NCBI RefSeq assembly: GCF_017874425.1
Contig: NZ_JAGGLL010000014.1
Location: forward strand, 1 to 64,000
DNA length: 64,000 nt
Source: Clostridium punense
Lineage (GTDB): Bacteria; Bacillota; Clostridia; Clostridiales; Clostridiaceae
Direction of reading: 5' to 3'
The notes below the pieces were generated by a model. That model did not search any database and was not told where the DNA came from. It was given only the letters and a program-made list of their open reading frames with translations. Both the position numbers and the translations under genes were made by a program. Each line of letters opens with the position of its first letter. Within the stretch, counting starts at the first letter, position 1. Positions 1-8,817 of this stretch are shown here, piece after piece.

Positions 1-363
1 TGTATTGTTCGTATATCGGACAGTACTTTTTGTGATGCCCTTTTTTAAACTAAGAAATCTTTTAAAAAAACTATTGACTATTACTAGCTGGTCTTTTTTT
101 CCATGAAAAAACTGTAATATTTTATAATAATTATACACTTTAATATATTATTCTTCTACTCATAAAAATATTTCGTGTCTCGAAAAATATTTTTAAGCTA
201 CATCTCCTATATAGGGAACAAGAGTTAAAACTTAACCTATACGTAAATCCTCCCCAGGTCCCTTAAGGATTGATTAAGATAAATAAGTTAAAATTCCATC
301 ATGAAATCCCTATATAAAAAAGAGATGATTTTTGAACTATCTAAAATTCAAAAATCACCTTTT
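1..363. other. Intergenic region without a recognised gene
   Basis: I see no convincing coding sequence here on either strand. It holds an AT-rich inverted repeat at about 164-194 (arms AAAAATATTT and AAATATTTTT) and, at its right end, the terminator of the padR gene. A G-rich patch on the minus strand near 250-262 resembles a ribosome binding site, but no start codon or open frame follows it. Confidence 0.5.
317..360 (-). terminator. Terminator of degV-padR
   Basis: Arms GATTTTTGAA (327-336) and TTCAAAAATC (347-356), extended by a few more pairs. On the minus strand a run of T follows. It starts three bases after the padR stop codon. Confidence 0.85.
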
Positions 364-813
364 TTATTCTTCATATAAATCTTTATATATTATTTTAAAC
401 ACTTCTAGTGCTTCTTCAATCTTACTTCGTAATAATACTTTTTTTTGTGTAAATTCCTGTAACCCTTCTTCAGTTATACTATATATTTTTTGAGCCTTTT
501 TTTTAGAATCATCCCAATTCCCTTGAACATACCCCTGTTTCTCCATTTTTTTTAATAAAGGGTAAATGCCTCCAGTGCTTGGAAGCCAAAACCCATGAGT
601 TCTATCTCCAACTTTATGAGATATATCATTACCATTAGTTGGACCTAAGCTTAGGATGTACAAGACATAAATGGGCAGTAACCCCTTAGTAAACACTTGG
701 CCAACAGCTTCATTTTCTTTTTGTACTTTCCTTAGTTCATTTAACTTCCTTTTATATTCCTCATAAAGTTGTTTTTCCTCTTCCTTTATATCTTTTATAT
801 GATGTTGGCCCAT
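364..813 (-). CDS. PadR family transcriptional regulator
   Basis: A 149-aa DNA-binding protein. Residues 1-35 are a charged, probably coiled helix. Residues about 45-125 form the PadR winged helix, with the typical LLPIYVLYILS helix, the 'GGIYPLLKKMEKQGYV' recognition and wing region, and the 'KIYSITEEG' strand. Family members repress genes for transporters and stress functions, with unpredictable ligands. The ATG lies 4 bases after the degV stop, and its GAGG binding site overlaps the last degV codons, so the two are translationally coupled. The target is unknown; the partner degV is the natural guess. The PadR family call is firm. Confidence 0.85.
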   Translation of the reverse strand: MGQHHIKDIKEEEKQLYEEYKRKLNELRKVQKENEAVGQVFTKGLLPIYVLYILSLGPTNGNDISHKVGDRTHGFWLPSTGGIYPLLKKMEKQGYVQGNWDDSKKKAQKIYSITEEGLQEFTQKKVLLRSKIEEALEVFKIIYKDLYEE

Positions 814-817
814 TATG

Positions 818-1666
818 TTATTCTACCTCGTAGAATATTACTCCTATTAGGCCAGGCCCTGAATGAACTCCTGAAACCGGGCTTAAATAACCATGAAAAG
901 TTACACTATTAACATTCTCAAGACCTTTTAATTGTTCTGCTACATTTTTGGATTCATCTTCAGCTTCACCATGAATTATATGAATATCATATTTTTTATT
1001 TGATAGTTTATCTTTTGCTATTTCTAACATTCTATTAATGGATTGTTTTCTTCCTCTAACTTTGTCATATGTATAGTATACTCCATTTTTATCTACAGAA
1101 ATAATAGGCTTAATATTTAAAAGCTCAGCAATTGTTCCTGACACTCTACCTATTCTTCCACCTCTTTTTAAGTATTCTAAAGTACCAACAACAAAGAATA
1201 ATTCTGTCTTTTCAGTAACTCGCGGAATTTCCTTAACTATCTCTTCAAAGCTCATACCTTTTTCAATCATCTTAGCTGCTTCAACTATTGGCAAAGCTTC
1301 TGCATAAGAAATTGCCTTACTATCATAAACAAAGGACTTAATTTCAGGATGATTTTCGCTAGCTAAGGAAATTGCATTGTGAACACCTGATAATCCTGAA
1401 GATAAAGTAACAATTATAACATGAGTATAACCTTCACTTTTAAGTTCCTCATACATATTCTCTATATCTTTCATTGCTGGAAGAGAAGAAGTCGGGGCTT
1501 CAGTCTCTAACGTATCATACACATACTTTGGAGTTATGTCTACTCCATCACTATATTCTCTATCCTTATATATAATTCTAAAGGGCAAAACCCTTACATT
1601 ATATCTTTCTTTTAATTCCTTTGTAATATCACTTGCACTGTCTGTTACCAAAGCTATTTTTTGCAA
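818..1666 (-). CDS. DegV family fatty-acid-binding protein
   Basis: A 282-aa DegV protein. The family binds a fatty acid in a buried pocket, and in Firmicutes some members (FakB) present it to the FakA kinase for phospholipid synthesis. The N-terminal 'VTDSASDI' motif, 'SSGLSG' near residue 90, and the glycine-rich C-terminal 'VSGVHSGPGLIG' are all present. I place the start at the TTG at 1664-1666, because a perfect AGGAGGG lies 6 bases upstream; a longer frame reaching 1726 has no such site. It is the first gene of a two-gene unit with padR. No fakA is present in the window, so the lipid role is inferred from the family. Confidence 0.88.
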   Translation of the reverse strand: MQKIALVTDSASDITKELKERYNVRVLPFRIIYKDREYSDGVDITPKYVYDTLETEAPTSSLPAMKDIENMYEELKSEGYTHVIIVTLSSGLSGVHNAISLASENHPEIKSFVYDSKAISYAEALPIVEAAKMIEKGMSFEEIVKEIPRVTEKTELFFVVGTLEYLKRGGRIGRVSGTIAELLNIKPIISVDKNGVYYTYDKVRGRKQSINRMLEIAKDKLSNKKYDIHIIHGEAEDESKNVAEQLKGLENVNSVTFHGYLSPVSGVHSGPGLIGVIFYEVE

Positions 1667-2039
1667 AATAATCCCTCCTAGTTTAACTATGATTCTATTA
1701 TATATCACTAGTGAGTATGTTATCAATAGTGATATATCAAATTTGATAACATTCTTAGTATCTTTATTATGTTAAAAATATTCCTAATTTATTCAATAAT
1801 TCACTTATGTGGCTTTTTAGTAAAACACTTTAATTACTACCAATCTCTATATTAAATCATCACTCGCATACTCTTTTGAAATTTCATAATACTCTCATTA
1901 CTTAAAATACATCTCCATTTACTTTTATATTGGACTTTTACTATGTTCTCAACAAATAAATATTTAATATTCTATATAAAAAAAGCCACATTTTAATTTG
2001 TGACTTTTTCTGTAGATTATTAACTTATCATATAAATTA
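1667..2039. other. Intergenic region between degV and the DUF1450-like gene
   Basis: About 370 AT-rich bases with no supported gene. It must hold the degV promoter. The right end carries the terminator of the next gene. Confidence 0.5.
1978..2009 (-). terminator. Terminator of the DUF1450-like gene
   Basis: Arms AAAAAGCCACA and TGTGACTTTTT. Read as minus-strand RNA, the one mismatch becomes a U-G pair and the stem ends in a T run. It lies 30 bases past the stop codon. Confidence 0.75.
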
Positions 2040-2261
2040 TTATGCTCTTATAGAAGCTTCAATTAAATTATAAGCTTCCTCTATATCTTCACTTTCAATT
2101 AACTTTCCATCAACTCTAGCAATGTATTTATACCCACATAAATTACACACACCGATGCACTTGTTTTCTGTAATAACAAAATCTCCATGAATTTCTTTAA
2201 CTTTTTCCATTAATTTTTCATAACCTTCGTTACACATACAAAAACTAACTTTTTTGCTCAT
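2040..2261 (-). CDS. Small cysteine protein, DUF1450-like
   Basis: A 73-aa soluble protein. It starts MSKKVSFCMCNEG and carries a central 'CIGVCNLCGYKYIARVDGKLI' segment. The CxxxCxxC spacing followed by a short 'A-V-G' strand resembles the DUF1450 (YuzB-like) family. Those proteins have a thioredoxin-like or NifU-like small fold and no established function. The cysteines could bind iron-sulfur or zinc. A good AGGAGG-type site precedes the ATG. It stands alone between terminators, so the context gives no clue. The family assignment is from pattern memory and is moderate. Confidence 0.6.
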   Translation of the reverse strand: MSKKVSFCMCNEGYEKLMEKVKEIHGDFVITENKCIGVCNLCGYKYIARVDGKLIESEDIEEAYNLIEASIRA

Positions 2262-2395
2262 TTGTTTCCTCCTTTGATTATAGCATTGTTATTATTCTAT
2301 TGTCCTTACTATCTCTCTTTAATCTATAAAATCCTACTAGTTATCACTTGAAGTGTACAAGTCCAGGTTTTAACTTACAGCTACTTCAATCTTTT

Positions 2396-3145
2396 CTAGT
2401 TAGTAAAAATAAAATACATAATAAGCGTAAAGATTTCCACTATCTCATTATTTGCACCTAAGGTATCTCCACTTAAACCTTCAATCTTTTTCTCACAAAA
2501 TTTATTAAATAAATAAGTAACTATCATTGATGTTATTATTAGTAATATAGCCCTATAGCCTATAAATAAATAGGTCAATGCCCCAGTAACCATCAATGTG
2601 CATATAAAGTTTATACCCTTAACTTTACCAATAAACAGATTACCAGTTCCTTGAGGTTTTGCACTTTTTCCTATGTAGGATAAGAACACAATAGAAAATC
2701 TTCCAATGATAGGAGCTGCAATTATAAGTAGCGGAGCAGCATTAATTGCACTGTCTACCAAAGATACTTTTAAAAGAATATTAAACACAATAGCAATGCA
2801 TCCAAAAGCTCCCACTCTGCTATCCTTCATTATTTCAATGATTTTATCCTTGCCTCCCTTAAACGCGAAAAAACCATCAGCACAGTCTCCAAAGCCATCT
2901 AAGTGAAGAGCTCCTGTGATCATAATGGAAATAAGCACCGCAATTATTGAAAGGGTGAAGGAATTTAATTTACCAGATAAACTATAATAAACTGCATACT
3001 GAAATCCTCCAATTATGAGTCCTATGATAGGAAAAAAGGGAGTTCCTTCTATGAAGTTCTTATCTTCACAATTTAAGCCTTTGTTTACTGGTATACGGGT
3101 GAAAAATTGTATGTATAATAAAAAGTTGTTAATTATATTTTTCAT
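2396..3145 (-). CDS. cobS: Adenosylcobinamide-GDP ribazoletransferase (cobalamin synthase)
   Basis: A 249-aa polytopic membrane enzyme that joins adenosylcobinamide-GDP to alpha-ribazole, the last assembly step of adenosylcobalamin. The acidic signature 'LDGFGDCADGFFA' is at residues about 82-94, preceded by 'FFTRIPV' near the N-terminus. Five or more hydrophobic segments fill the rest, ending 'TLGANNEIVEI'. The length is typical. It is the last gene of cobC-cobU-cobS, 18 bases after cobU. No cobalamin riboswitch (B12 box) is visible upstream of the operon. Only salvage and late steps are encoded here, so the operon serves cobinamide salvage unless the rest of the pathway lies elsewhere. Confidence 0.95.
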   Translation of the reverse strand: MKNIINNFLLYIQFFTRIPVNKGLNCEDKNFIEGTPFFPIIGLIIGGFQYAVYYSLSGKLNSFTLSIIAVLISIMITGALHLDGFGDCADGFFAFKGGKDKIIEIMKDSRVGAFGCIAIVFNILLKVSLVDSAINAAPLLIIAAPIIGRFSIVFLSYIGKSAKPQGTGNLFIGKVKGINFICTLMVTGALTYLFIGYRAILLIITSMIVTYLFNKFCEKKIEGLSGDTLGANNEIVEIFTLIMYFIFTN

Positions 3146-3163
3146 GATCTATTCCTCATTTTT

Positions 3164-3712
3164 CTACTTTAACTTTAACGGTAATCCGCAGGCAGTAAAA
3201 TATACTTCATCACAAAGCTTTGCTATATGTTGATTTGTAAACCCAGCAATATCTCTGTAGATTCTTCCTAATTTATATTCTGGAACAAGTCCACTTCCAA
3301 CTTCATTTGTAACCATTACTAGGTTCTTTTTTTCTTTTCTAGCAGCTTTAATTAAATTTTCAAATTGAAGTTTAATTTTGTTTTGGATTTCATCTACTTC
3401 TTCCATGGTCATATTATCAAAATCTAGATTTTTTTCAAACATTAGGTTAGTTATCATTATAGTAACACAATCTAAAAGCACATTATTATGCTTTGTATCC
3501 TTTATAACTTTTTCTAAGTCTTTAAATCCTTCATAAGTTGTCCACTTATTATTTCTTGAGTTTATGTGTTTGTTTATCCTATCTCTCATTTCCTCGTCTG
3601 TAATTATTGCAGTTGCAACATATAGTACATCGTCAGTATCTTTAAAAAGACTTTCAGCAAAGGTACTTTTACCACTTCTGCTCCCACCAGTTACTAAAGT
3701 AATTTTATTCAT
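3164..3712 (-). CDS. cobU: Bifunctional adenosylcobinamide kinase / guanylyltransferase
   Basis: A 182-aa cytosolic enzyme that phosphorylates adenosylcobinamide and then transfers GMP to it. The P-loop 'GGSRSGKS' begins at residue 9. 'VTNEVGSGLVPEYKLGRIYRD' in the C-terminal third is the diagnostic CobU stretch, and the chain ends '..CGLPLKLK' as usual. It sits between cobC and cobS with 18-base gaps, consistent with one transcript. Its product is the substrate of CobS, so order and function agree. Confidence 0.95.
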   Translation of the reverse strand: MNKITLVTGGSRSGKSTFAESLFKDTDDVLYVATAIITDEEMRDRINKHINSRNNKWTTYEGFKDLEKVIKDTKHNNVLLDCVTIMITNLMFEKNLDFDNMTMEEVDEIQNKIKLQFENLIKAARKEKKNLVMVTNEVGSGLVPEYKLGRIYRDIAGFTNQHIAKLCDEVYFTACGLPLKLK

Positions 3713-3730
3713 TGTAAACCCTCCTATATT

Positions 3731-4318
3731 TTAACAATGAGTAATAGAATCAATATATAAATTGCCATACTCATATTTAATTATTGCTAAATCACAATTT
3801 TTGCATCCAAAGCCCCAAAATAAATCTAAATTTCCTCCAAGGACATATGTATAAATTGTTCTTATTACTCCGCTGTGAGTAACTAATAAAACTTTTTCAT
3901 AATCTTTATTAATTAGCTCCTTCATAAAGCTTTCCACTCTTTTATATAACTGTACATAGCTTTCCCCTCCAGGTGGAGTGAAGTCTTTCCAATCATTTTT
4001 CCACAGTTCGCATTCTGATGGATAAAGCTTTAAAAGTTCGCCATAGCTCTTTCCTTCAAAATCACCAAAATTAATTTCCTTAAGTCTTTCCTCTAAGTTG
4101 ACAACCAATTCCTTAGAAGAATTAACAATATGTAATGTTTCTAAAGTTCTTTTTGTTGGGCTCACATAAGCACACTGAAAATCTATGCCTCTTAGTTTTT
4201 CTTTTACTCTATTTCCTTGATTAATTCCCTCATCATTTAAGCTACAATCTATAGCTCCGTAATAGGTATTCTTTTCATTTTCTTCAGATTTTCCATGCCT
4301 TAATAAGTAAATATCCAA
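3731..4318 (-). CDS. cobC: Histidine phosphatase, probable alpha-ribazole phosphatase
   Basis: A 195-aa phosphoglycerate-mutase-like phosphatase. The catalytic 'LRHGKSEEN' is at residues 6-14, and the second histidine motif is 'THSGVIRT' near residue 147. Alpha-ribazole-5'-phosphate is the likely substrate because cobU and cobS follow directly. By sequence alone it could be another member of the large histidine phosphatase family. The start is a TTG with GGTGGTG upstream. First gene of the operon. Confidence 0.85.
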   Translation of the reverse strand: MDIYLLRHGKSEENEKNTYYGAIDCSLNDEGINQGNRVKEKLRGIDFQCAYVSPTKRTLETLHIVNSSKELVVNLEERLKEINFGDFEGKSYGELLKLYPSECELWKNDWKDFTPPGGESYVQLYKRVESFMKELINKDYEKVLLVTHSGVIRTIYTYVLGGNLDLFWGFGCKNCDLAIIKYEYGNLYIDSITHC

Positions 4319-4535
4319 ACTCTCACCACCCTATCTCACCTCTTATATTACTTTTATTTTAATTAAAACTCAATAATAACTTCATATCTTTATACTAAAG
4401 TTGTCAATGAAGAGATTTTTCACTATTTAACAATATTAAATTTAACATATTTATACAGGATACTATTGTAAGATTAGGTATTCCTAATAAAGGTAGGATT
4501 CATTAAAAAAGAATAGATTTTAAGCAAAAAAGTAG

Positions 4536-4572
4536 AAGAGAAAGTTTTTAAAAGGACTAAAAACTTTCTCTT
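4536..4572 (-). terminator. Terminator of znuA
   Basis: A perfect 15-bp inverted repeat (AAGAGAAAGTTTTTA, loop of 7, complementary arm). On the minus strand a T run follows. It ends 12 bases from the znuA stop codon. Confidence 0.9.
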
Positions 4573-4584
4573 GTAAAGCTTAAT

Positions 4585-5508
4585 TTATTTCAAACTATTA
4601 TATATGGTTTCCACATTATATTTCATAGCTTCTACAAAGGTTTTGTTATCCTCATTGCTATGAAGTGTGTAGATCTTCTCTGTCTTCCCTTTTACTTCTC
4701 TTGCTAAAGTTTCTGAAATCTCAGGACTTACTAAAGTTTCAGTAAAAATAACCTTAACATTATTTTGTTTTACGTATTTTACAAGCTCCTCTAACTTCTT
4801 AGGAGAAGGCTCTCCTTCAGCAAAAACATCTTCTATGCTATTTTGTTCCAAACCCAAATCTCTGCATAAGTAACCAAAGGTTGCATGACCGGTTATAAAT
4901 TTTTTATTAGAAACTTCATTAAACTTAGGTTTATATGTGTTTAATATATCATTCATAGCCCCTTCAAAGGTTTTATAGTTTTCTTCATAATAAGTCTTGT
5001 TACCTGGGTCTGCCTTTACTAAGGCTTCCATTATGTTTTTCCCTTGAATTTTAGCTGTTTCTATACCAAGCCAGGTATGAGGGTCATACTCACCATGGTC
5101 ATGATCTTCCTCCACTTCTTCTTCATGATCCTTAGCACTTATTAATTCAATTCCTTTAGAGGCATCAACAACTTCTAAATTAGAATTGTTAACTGATTTT
5201 AAAACCTTCTCGCTCCAGCCTTCCATACCAGCTCCATTTATAACAAATATATTACCTTTTTCTATATTAATCATATCCTTGGCCTTTGGTTCAAAATCAT
5301 GAGGTTCTGTTCCCTCTGGCACCACATTATGAATTTCAACCTTATCTTTGCCTATTTCCTCTACTAGAGCCTTCATTCCATAAAAGGATGTGACTATCTT
5401 AACTTTATTTGATTCACTACTGGTTTTAACAGTATTTTCTTTGCTGCATCCAGTAAGAGTTACTGTCAGCATTACAGCCAACATTGATGTTATAATTCTT
5501 TTTTTCAT
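4585..5508 (-). CDS. znuA: Zinc ABC transporter substrate-binding lipoprotein
   Basis: A 307-aa cluster A-I metal-binding lipoprotein that captures zinc outside the cell and delivers it to ZnuB. The signal peptide runs from residue 1 to the lipobox 'LTGC', with Cys21 as the lipid anchor. 'EGTEPHDFEPKAKD' supplies the first ligand histidine. The acidic and His-rich loop 'EEDHDHGEYDPH' is the zinc-specific feature that separates it from manganese-binding relatives. 'GHATFGYL' and 'TETLVSPE' supply the later ligands. I chose the ATG at 5508 because AAAGGAG sits just upstream. It is divergent from znuCB across a region holding a perfect palindrome that probably controls both. Confidence 0.93.
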   Translation of the reverse strand: MKKRIITSMLAVMLTVTLTGCSKENTVKTSSESNKVKIVTSFYGMKALVEEIGKDKVEIHNVVPEGTEPHDFEPKAKDMINIEKGNIFVINGAGMEGWSEKVLKSVNNSNLEVVDASKGIELISAKDHEEEVEEDHDHGEYDPHTWLGIETAKIQGKNIMEALVKADPGNKTYYEENYKTFEGAMNDILNTYKPKFNEVSNKKFITGHATFGYLCRDLGLEQNSIEDVFAEGEPSPKKLEELVKYVKQNNVKVIFTETLVSPEISETLAREVKGKTEKIYTLHSNEDNKTFVEAMKYNVETIYNSLK

Positions 5509-5592
5509 AAATATACTCCTTTGTTGCAATTAATTCGCATCTAATATTATTATAATCAATTCTACTTTCACTGTAAATATATTTCATAAAAA

Positions 5593-5615
5593 TTATTGCA
5601 AACTATTTGCAATAA
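5593..5615. promoter_or_regulatory. Perfect 23-bp palindrome, candidate zinc-regulator operator
   Basis: The arms TTATTGCAAA and TTTGCAATAA flank the spacer CTA with no mismatch. It lies between the divergent znuA and znuCB starts, 85 bases from znuA and about 130 from znuC. Position and symmetry fit a dimeric repressor of the Fur/Zur or MarR type. The sequence is not the Bacillus Zur box (TCGTAAT-N-ATTACGA) nor the streptococcal AdcR box as I remember them, so the regulator is not identified. Confidence 0.75.
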
Positions 5616-5746
5616 CTCCTACTGTTGTTATATAATCATTAAGTAACTATTATCAAATTTACTATAATTTATTCATTATATAAATAAATTGGTTAATATT
5701 TTTATTTTATTTGGACAATATTGTAATATATGAAAGGAGTAACTGT

Positions 5747-6400
5747 ATGATCGAAGTAGAAAATATTTCCTTCTCTTATAATAATATAAAACCTTACGTT
5801 ATAGAAAACTTATCTTTCACTATCCCACGTGGAAGTTATGTTTCAGTTATAGGAGAAAACGGTAGTGCAAAAACTACTTTAATAAAACTAATGCTTGGCA
5901 TACTAAAACCAGCTAAAGGTTCTATTAATAGTCAATCAACAAACATTGGATATGTACCACAAAAGCTGGATAGTTTCAATTCACAGTTTCCTATTACTGT
6001 ATACGAAGTTTTAAATACCCATAGAAAAATATTAAAATTAAAGGATAAAAATTGCATTATAGATGGATTAAAATCTGTGGGAATGCTAGATTACAAAGAT
6101 AACCTAATAGGAAATTTGTCAGGTGGTCAACAGCAAAAGGTATTTATAGCCAAAGCTTTATTAGGTGATAGAGATATGCTCATACTAGATGAACCTTCTA
6201 CGGGAGTTGACAATAAAAGTATGAGAGAAATTTATAGCATAATTACTCACTTAAATAAAAATCATGGCATTACAGTGGTTTCTATCGAACATAATTTAGA
6301 GGCTGCTATTAAAAATTCAACTCACATTTTAAATATGAAAAGTGGCTGTGGCACTTTATACACCTTAGATGAATTTTTAAATAGTCAAAATATAGTTTAA
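5747..6400 (+). CDS. znuC: Zinc ABC transporter ATP-binding protein
   Basis: A 217-aa ABC ATPase that powers zinc import through ZnuB. Walker A reads 'GENGSAKTT', with alanine where most ABC proteins have glycine. The signature is 'LSGGQQQKVFIAKAL', Walker B is 'MLILDEPSTGVD', and the switch histidine is in 'VSIEHN'. I use the ATG at 5747, which follows AAAGGAG, and not the upstream TTG at 5711. The gene is followed 14 bases later by znuB. The assignment to zinc comes from linkage to the His-loop znuA. Confidence 0.92.
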   Translation: MIEVENISFSYNNIKPYVIENLSFTIPRGSYVSVIGENGSAKTTLIKLMLGILKPAKGSINSQSTNIGYVPQKLDSFNSQFPITVYEVLNTHRKILKLKDKNCIIDGLKSVGMLDYKDNLIGNLSGGQQQKVFIAKALLGDRDMLILDEPSTGVDNKSMREIYSIITHLNKNHGITVVSIEHNLEAAIKNSTHILNMKSGCGTLYTLDEFLNSQNIV

Positions 6401-6414
6401 GTTGGAGGGTTTAT

Positions 6415-7209
6415 ATGTTTCATTATGAATTTATGCAAAATGCTTTCTTAGCAGGAATTTTTATTTCTATTCTGTGTCCTTTAGTTGGAGTTTTCTTAGT
6501 TTTAAAAAGATATTCCATGATGGGTGATACTCTAGCTCACTCCTCTTTTGCGGGGGTTGCTATTGGACTTGTATTTGGATTTAATCCTATAGTGTCTTCT
6601 TTTATTTTTACTAGTATCTGTGGGGTTTTAATAGAGTATTTAAGAGACTATTACAAAAAGTATGCTGAACTCATTCTTTCAATCATTTTAACCTTTAGTA
6701 TCGGTATTGGCATCACCTTAATTAGTACTGGAAAAACTGGTGGAAATGTTAACACTTTTTTATTTGGAAGCATACTTACAGTAACTAAAAGTGATTTAAT
6801 TACTATGCTCGTACTAAGCATTATTTCAATAGTATTACTTTCTTCTTTATATCATAAGCTTATATATATAACCTTTGATGAGGAAGGGGCTAAAGTTGCT
6901 GGGGTAAATGTCAAGCTAATAAATTATATTTTTGCTTTATTAGTGGGAGCAACTATTTCTGTTTCCATTAGAATTATGGGGATTTTAGTTATGTCCTCTA
7001 TGATAGCTCTTCCTGTTGCAGCAGCACTACAGCTTAACAAAGGTTTTAAGGATACCTTGTTACTTTCACTATTCTTTGGTTTTGTAGATATTATTTTGGG
7101 ATTAATTTTATCCTACTATATAAATTGTGCTCCTGGTGGTACCATTGCACTAGTTTCAGTATTTGTACTTATATTTACTATTATTTTCAAAAAATTTTTA
7201 GCTAAATAG
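6415..7209 (+). CDS. znuB: Zinc ABC transporter permease
   Basis: A 264-aa integral membrane protein of the ABC-3 family with about eight hydrophobic segments. Family landmarks are 'FLVLKRYSMMGDTLAHSSFAGVAIG' in the first third (written here as one motif region, residues about 28-52) and 'VSIRIMGILVMSSMIALPVAAA' in the last third. It forms the channel for zinc delivered by ZnuA. GGAGGG precedes the ATG. It is the second and last gene of the znuCB unit and is followed at once by a terminator. Confidence 0.92.
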   Translation: MFHYEFMQNAFLAGIFISILCPLVGVFLVLKRYSMMGDTLAHSSFAGVAIGLVFGFNPIVSSFIFTSICGVLIEYLRDYYKKYAELILSIILTFSIGIGITLISTGKTGGNVNTFLFGSILTVTKSDLITMLVLSIISIVLLSSLYHKLIYITFDEEGAKVAGVNVKLINYIFALLVGATISVSIRIMGILVMSSMIALPVAAALQLNKGFKDTLLLSLFFGFVDIILGLILSYYINCAPGGTIALVSVFVLIFTIIFKKFLAK

Positions 7210-7210
7210 A

Positions 7211-7246
7211 AAATCCCCTTAGAGTTATTCTCTTTAAGGGGATTTT
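7211..7246 (+). terminator. Terminator of znuCB
   Basis: Stem AAATCCCCTTA against TAAGGGGATTT around an internal GAG/CTC pairing, ending in TTTT. It starts two bases after the znuB stop. Confidence 0.88.
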
Positions 7247-7277
7247 ACTTATTTTACGGTTTATTTAAGCTTCTTAT

Positions 7278-7424
7278 TTATCCAACAGGATTTCCATCCA
7301 ATTCATCATAACGAGGCTTTATTTTTTCATCTCCTCTGTTATTTTGATTCTTATGAAGTCTTTGTCTTCTTTCACCTTTTTGCATTGCTTGATTTTCTTT
7401 GTGTTGTTTATTATATTCTGCCAT
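7278..7424 (-). CDS. Small charged protein of unknown function (48 aa)
   Basis: A short frame. It begins MAEYNKQHKENQ, continues with a basic stretch 'KGERRQRLHKNQNN' and ends 'KPRYDELDGNPVG'. It is hydrophilic throughout, with no membrane segment and no cysteine. A strong AAAGGAGAG lies 8 bases before the ATG at 7424; an in-frame ATG two codons upstream is too close to it. The strong binding site and the codon use typical of its neighbours make it look real. It lies between the znuB terminator and trmB, so it may be co-transcribed with trmB. I do not recognise the family. Confidence 0.6.
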   Translation of the reverse strand: MAEYNKQHKENQAMQKGERRQRLHKNQNNRGDEKIKPRYDELDGNPVG

Positions 7425-7481
7425 TGTCATCTCTCCTTTCACCAAAATTATTTTTTGCTGAAAGGAGAAATTCTATGCAAG

Positions 7482-8150
7482 TTAATCTATAGAAACCAAT
7501 TTTGCTACTAAAAACATAGTTTTCATTCCCATGGAAGTAAACTTTTCTTCATATTCAGTAACTACATTGTCCTCAAAGCTACTATTATGAAGGTCATAGG
7601 TTAAGAAGTTTATTTCAAAGCCACTTTCTTTAAAGTAGTTAATAGAGTCCTCGAACAAACCTGTATCATCAGTCTTAAACCAAACTTCTCCACCTAGTCT
7701 TAAGAATCTTTTATATTGAGTTAAAAACTTTGTATGAGTTAATCTTCTTTTATTGTGTCTTTCCTTTGGCCAAGGATTACAAAAATTAATATATATCTTT
7801 GAAATTTCATCCTTTGCAAAAACATTATCTATAAGCATTATGTTTAAAGGCATTAATCTCACATTAAAATCTTTATCTTTCATTCTTTCATCTTCTCTTA
7901 AGCTTTTAACTTTCCTTAAGGCATTAACCAAAACCTCATCTTTTAAATCAATACCCACATAGTTAATATCAGGATTTTTTTTACTCCTTTGTGCAATATG
8001 ACCTCCCATACCGCAACCTAACTCTAAGTGTATTTCACTATTGTTGCCAAGATTTTCATTCCACTTTCCCATATGATTATATTGATCAGTTATAACAATA
8101 TCACTTGCTTCCATTTCTGGTCTTGCCCAGTGCTTTTTTCTTAAGCGCAT
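7482..8150 (-). CDS. trmB: tRNA (guanine-N7-)-methyltransferase
   Basis: A 222-aa cytosolic SAM-dependent enzyme that methylates G46 in the tRNA variable loop. The SAM motif '[10 protein letters not shown]' is near residue 44. 'YVGIDLKDE' follows, '[17 protein letters not shown]' is the diagnostic TrmB stretch, and '[10 protein letters not shown]' comes later. Length and start (AGGAG before ATG) are standard. It lies 19 bases after the M50 protease gene. Confidence 0.95.
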   Translation of the reverse strand: MRLRKKHWARPEMEASDIVITDQYNHMGKWNENLGNNSEIHLELGCGMGGHIAQRSKKNPDINYVGIDLKDEVLVNALRKVKSLREDERMKDKDFNVRLMPLNIMLIDNVFAKDEISKIYINFCNPWPKERHNKRRLTHTKFLTQYKRFLRLGGEVWFKTDDTGLFEDSINYFKESGFEINFLTYDLHNSSFEDNVVTEYEEKFTSMGMKTMFLVAKLVSID

Positions 8151-8169
8151 AAATTTCTACTCCTCTTGT

Positions 8170-8817
8170 TTATATTATTGATGTAACTATATTAACAAAG
8201 AAACCAAATAAAGCTCTTCCAGGTATTCCAACTATAAAATCTAAAATAGATCTTTGTCCGATTAATGGAAGAATTAAAATAATAAAAATAACCATTTGAT
8301 ATTTATATAGCATAGTTGAAAACTTATACAAGACTCTAGGAAATAAATCATTTATTATATGAAATCCATCAAATCCTGGTATAGGTATTAAATTCAAGAA
8401 AAACCACATACAATTCAACCAAGCAGTCAAATATATTATAGTTCCTATTATATCCTGAAGTTTTGCATTATTAAGCTGAATCTTACTAAATAGCACAAGA
8501 ACTATTACAGAAATAAACCCAATTAATAAGTTTGCTAAAGGTCCTGCTATAGAAACTTTTAGGTCATCCTTATAATAATTCTTAAATGCCTGAGGATTAG
8601 TTTCAACTGGCCTTGCCCAACCAAATCCTACAAGTAAAATCATAATAAATCCTACAATGTCAACGTGAGCAAAAGGATTTAAAGTAAGCCTTCCTTGATA
8701 TTTTGGCGTATCATCACCTAATTTTACTGCAACTATTGCATGAGCATATTCATGAAAGGTAAAAGCCAATAAAATAGCTGGAATTATTAGTATCTTTTCT
8801 AAAAGATAATTATTCAT
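8170..8817 (-). CDS. Site-2 protease family (M50) membrane metalloprotease
   Basis: A 215-aa intramembrane zinc protease homologue. The HExxH motif is 'FHEYAHA' at residues about 22-28. The third ligand motif is 'NLIPIPGFDG' near residue 142. Four to six hydrophobic segments surround them. This is the short form without a PDZ domain (YwhC/Rip-like), whose substrates are mostly unknown. AGGGGGA precedes the ATG, and trmB follows. Confidence 0.88.
   Translation of the reverse strand: MNNYLLEKILIIPAILLAFTFHEYAHAIVAVKLGDDTPKYQGRLTLNPFAHVDIVGFIMILLVGFGWARPVETNPQAFKNYYKDDLKVSIAGPLANLLIGFISVIVLVLFSKIQLNNAKLQDIIGTIIYLTAWLNCMWFFLNLIPIPGFDGFHIINDLFPRVLYKFSTMLYKYQMVIFIILILPLIGQRSILDFIVGIPGRALFGFFVNIVTSII

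Noticed and set aside
4319-4535. Possible cobalamin riboswitch before cobC
   Set aside because: No B12 box and too little room for the conserved fold.
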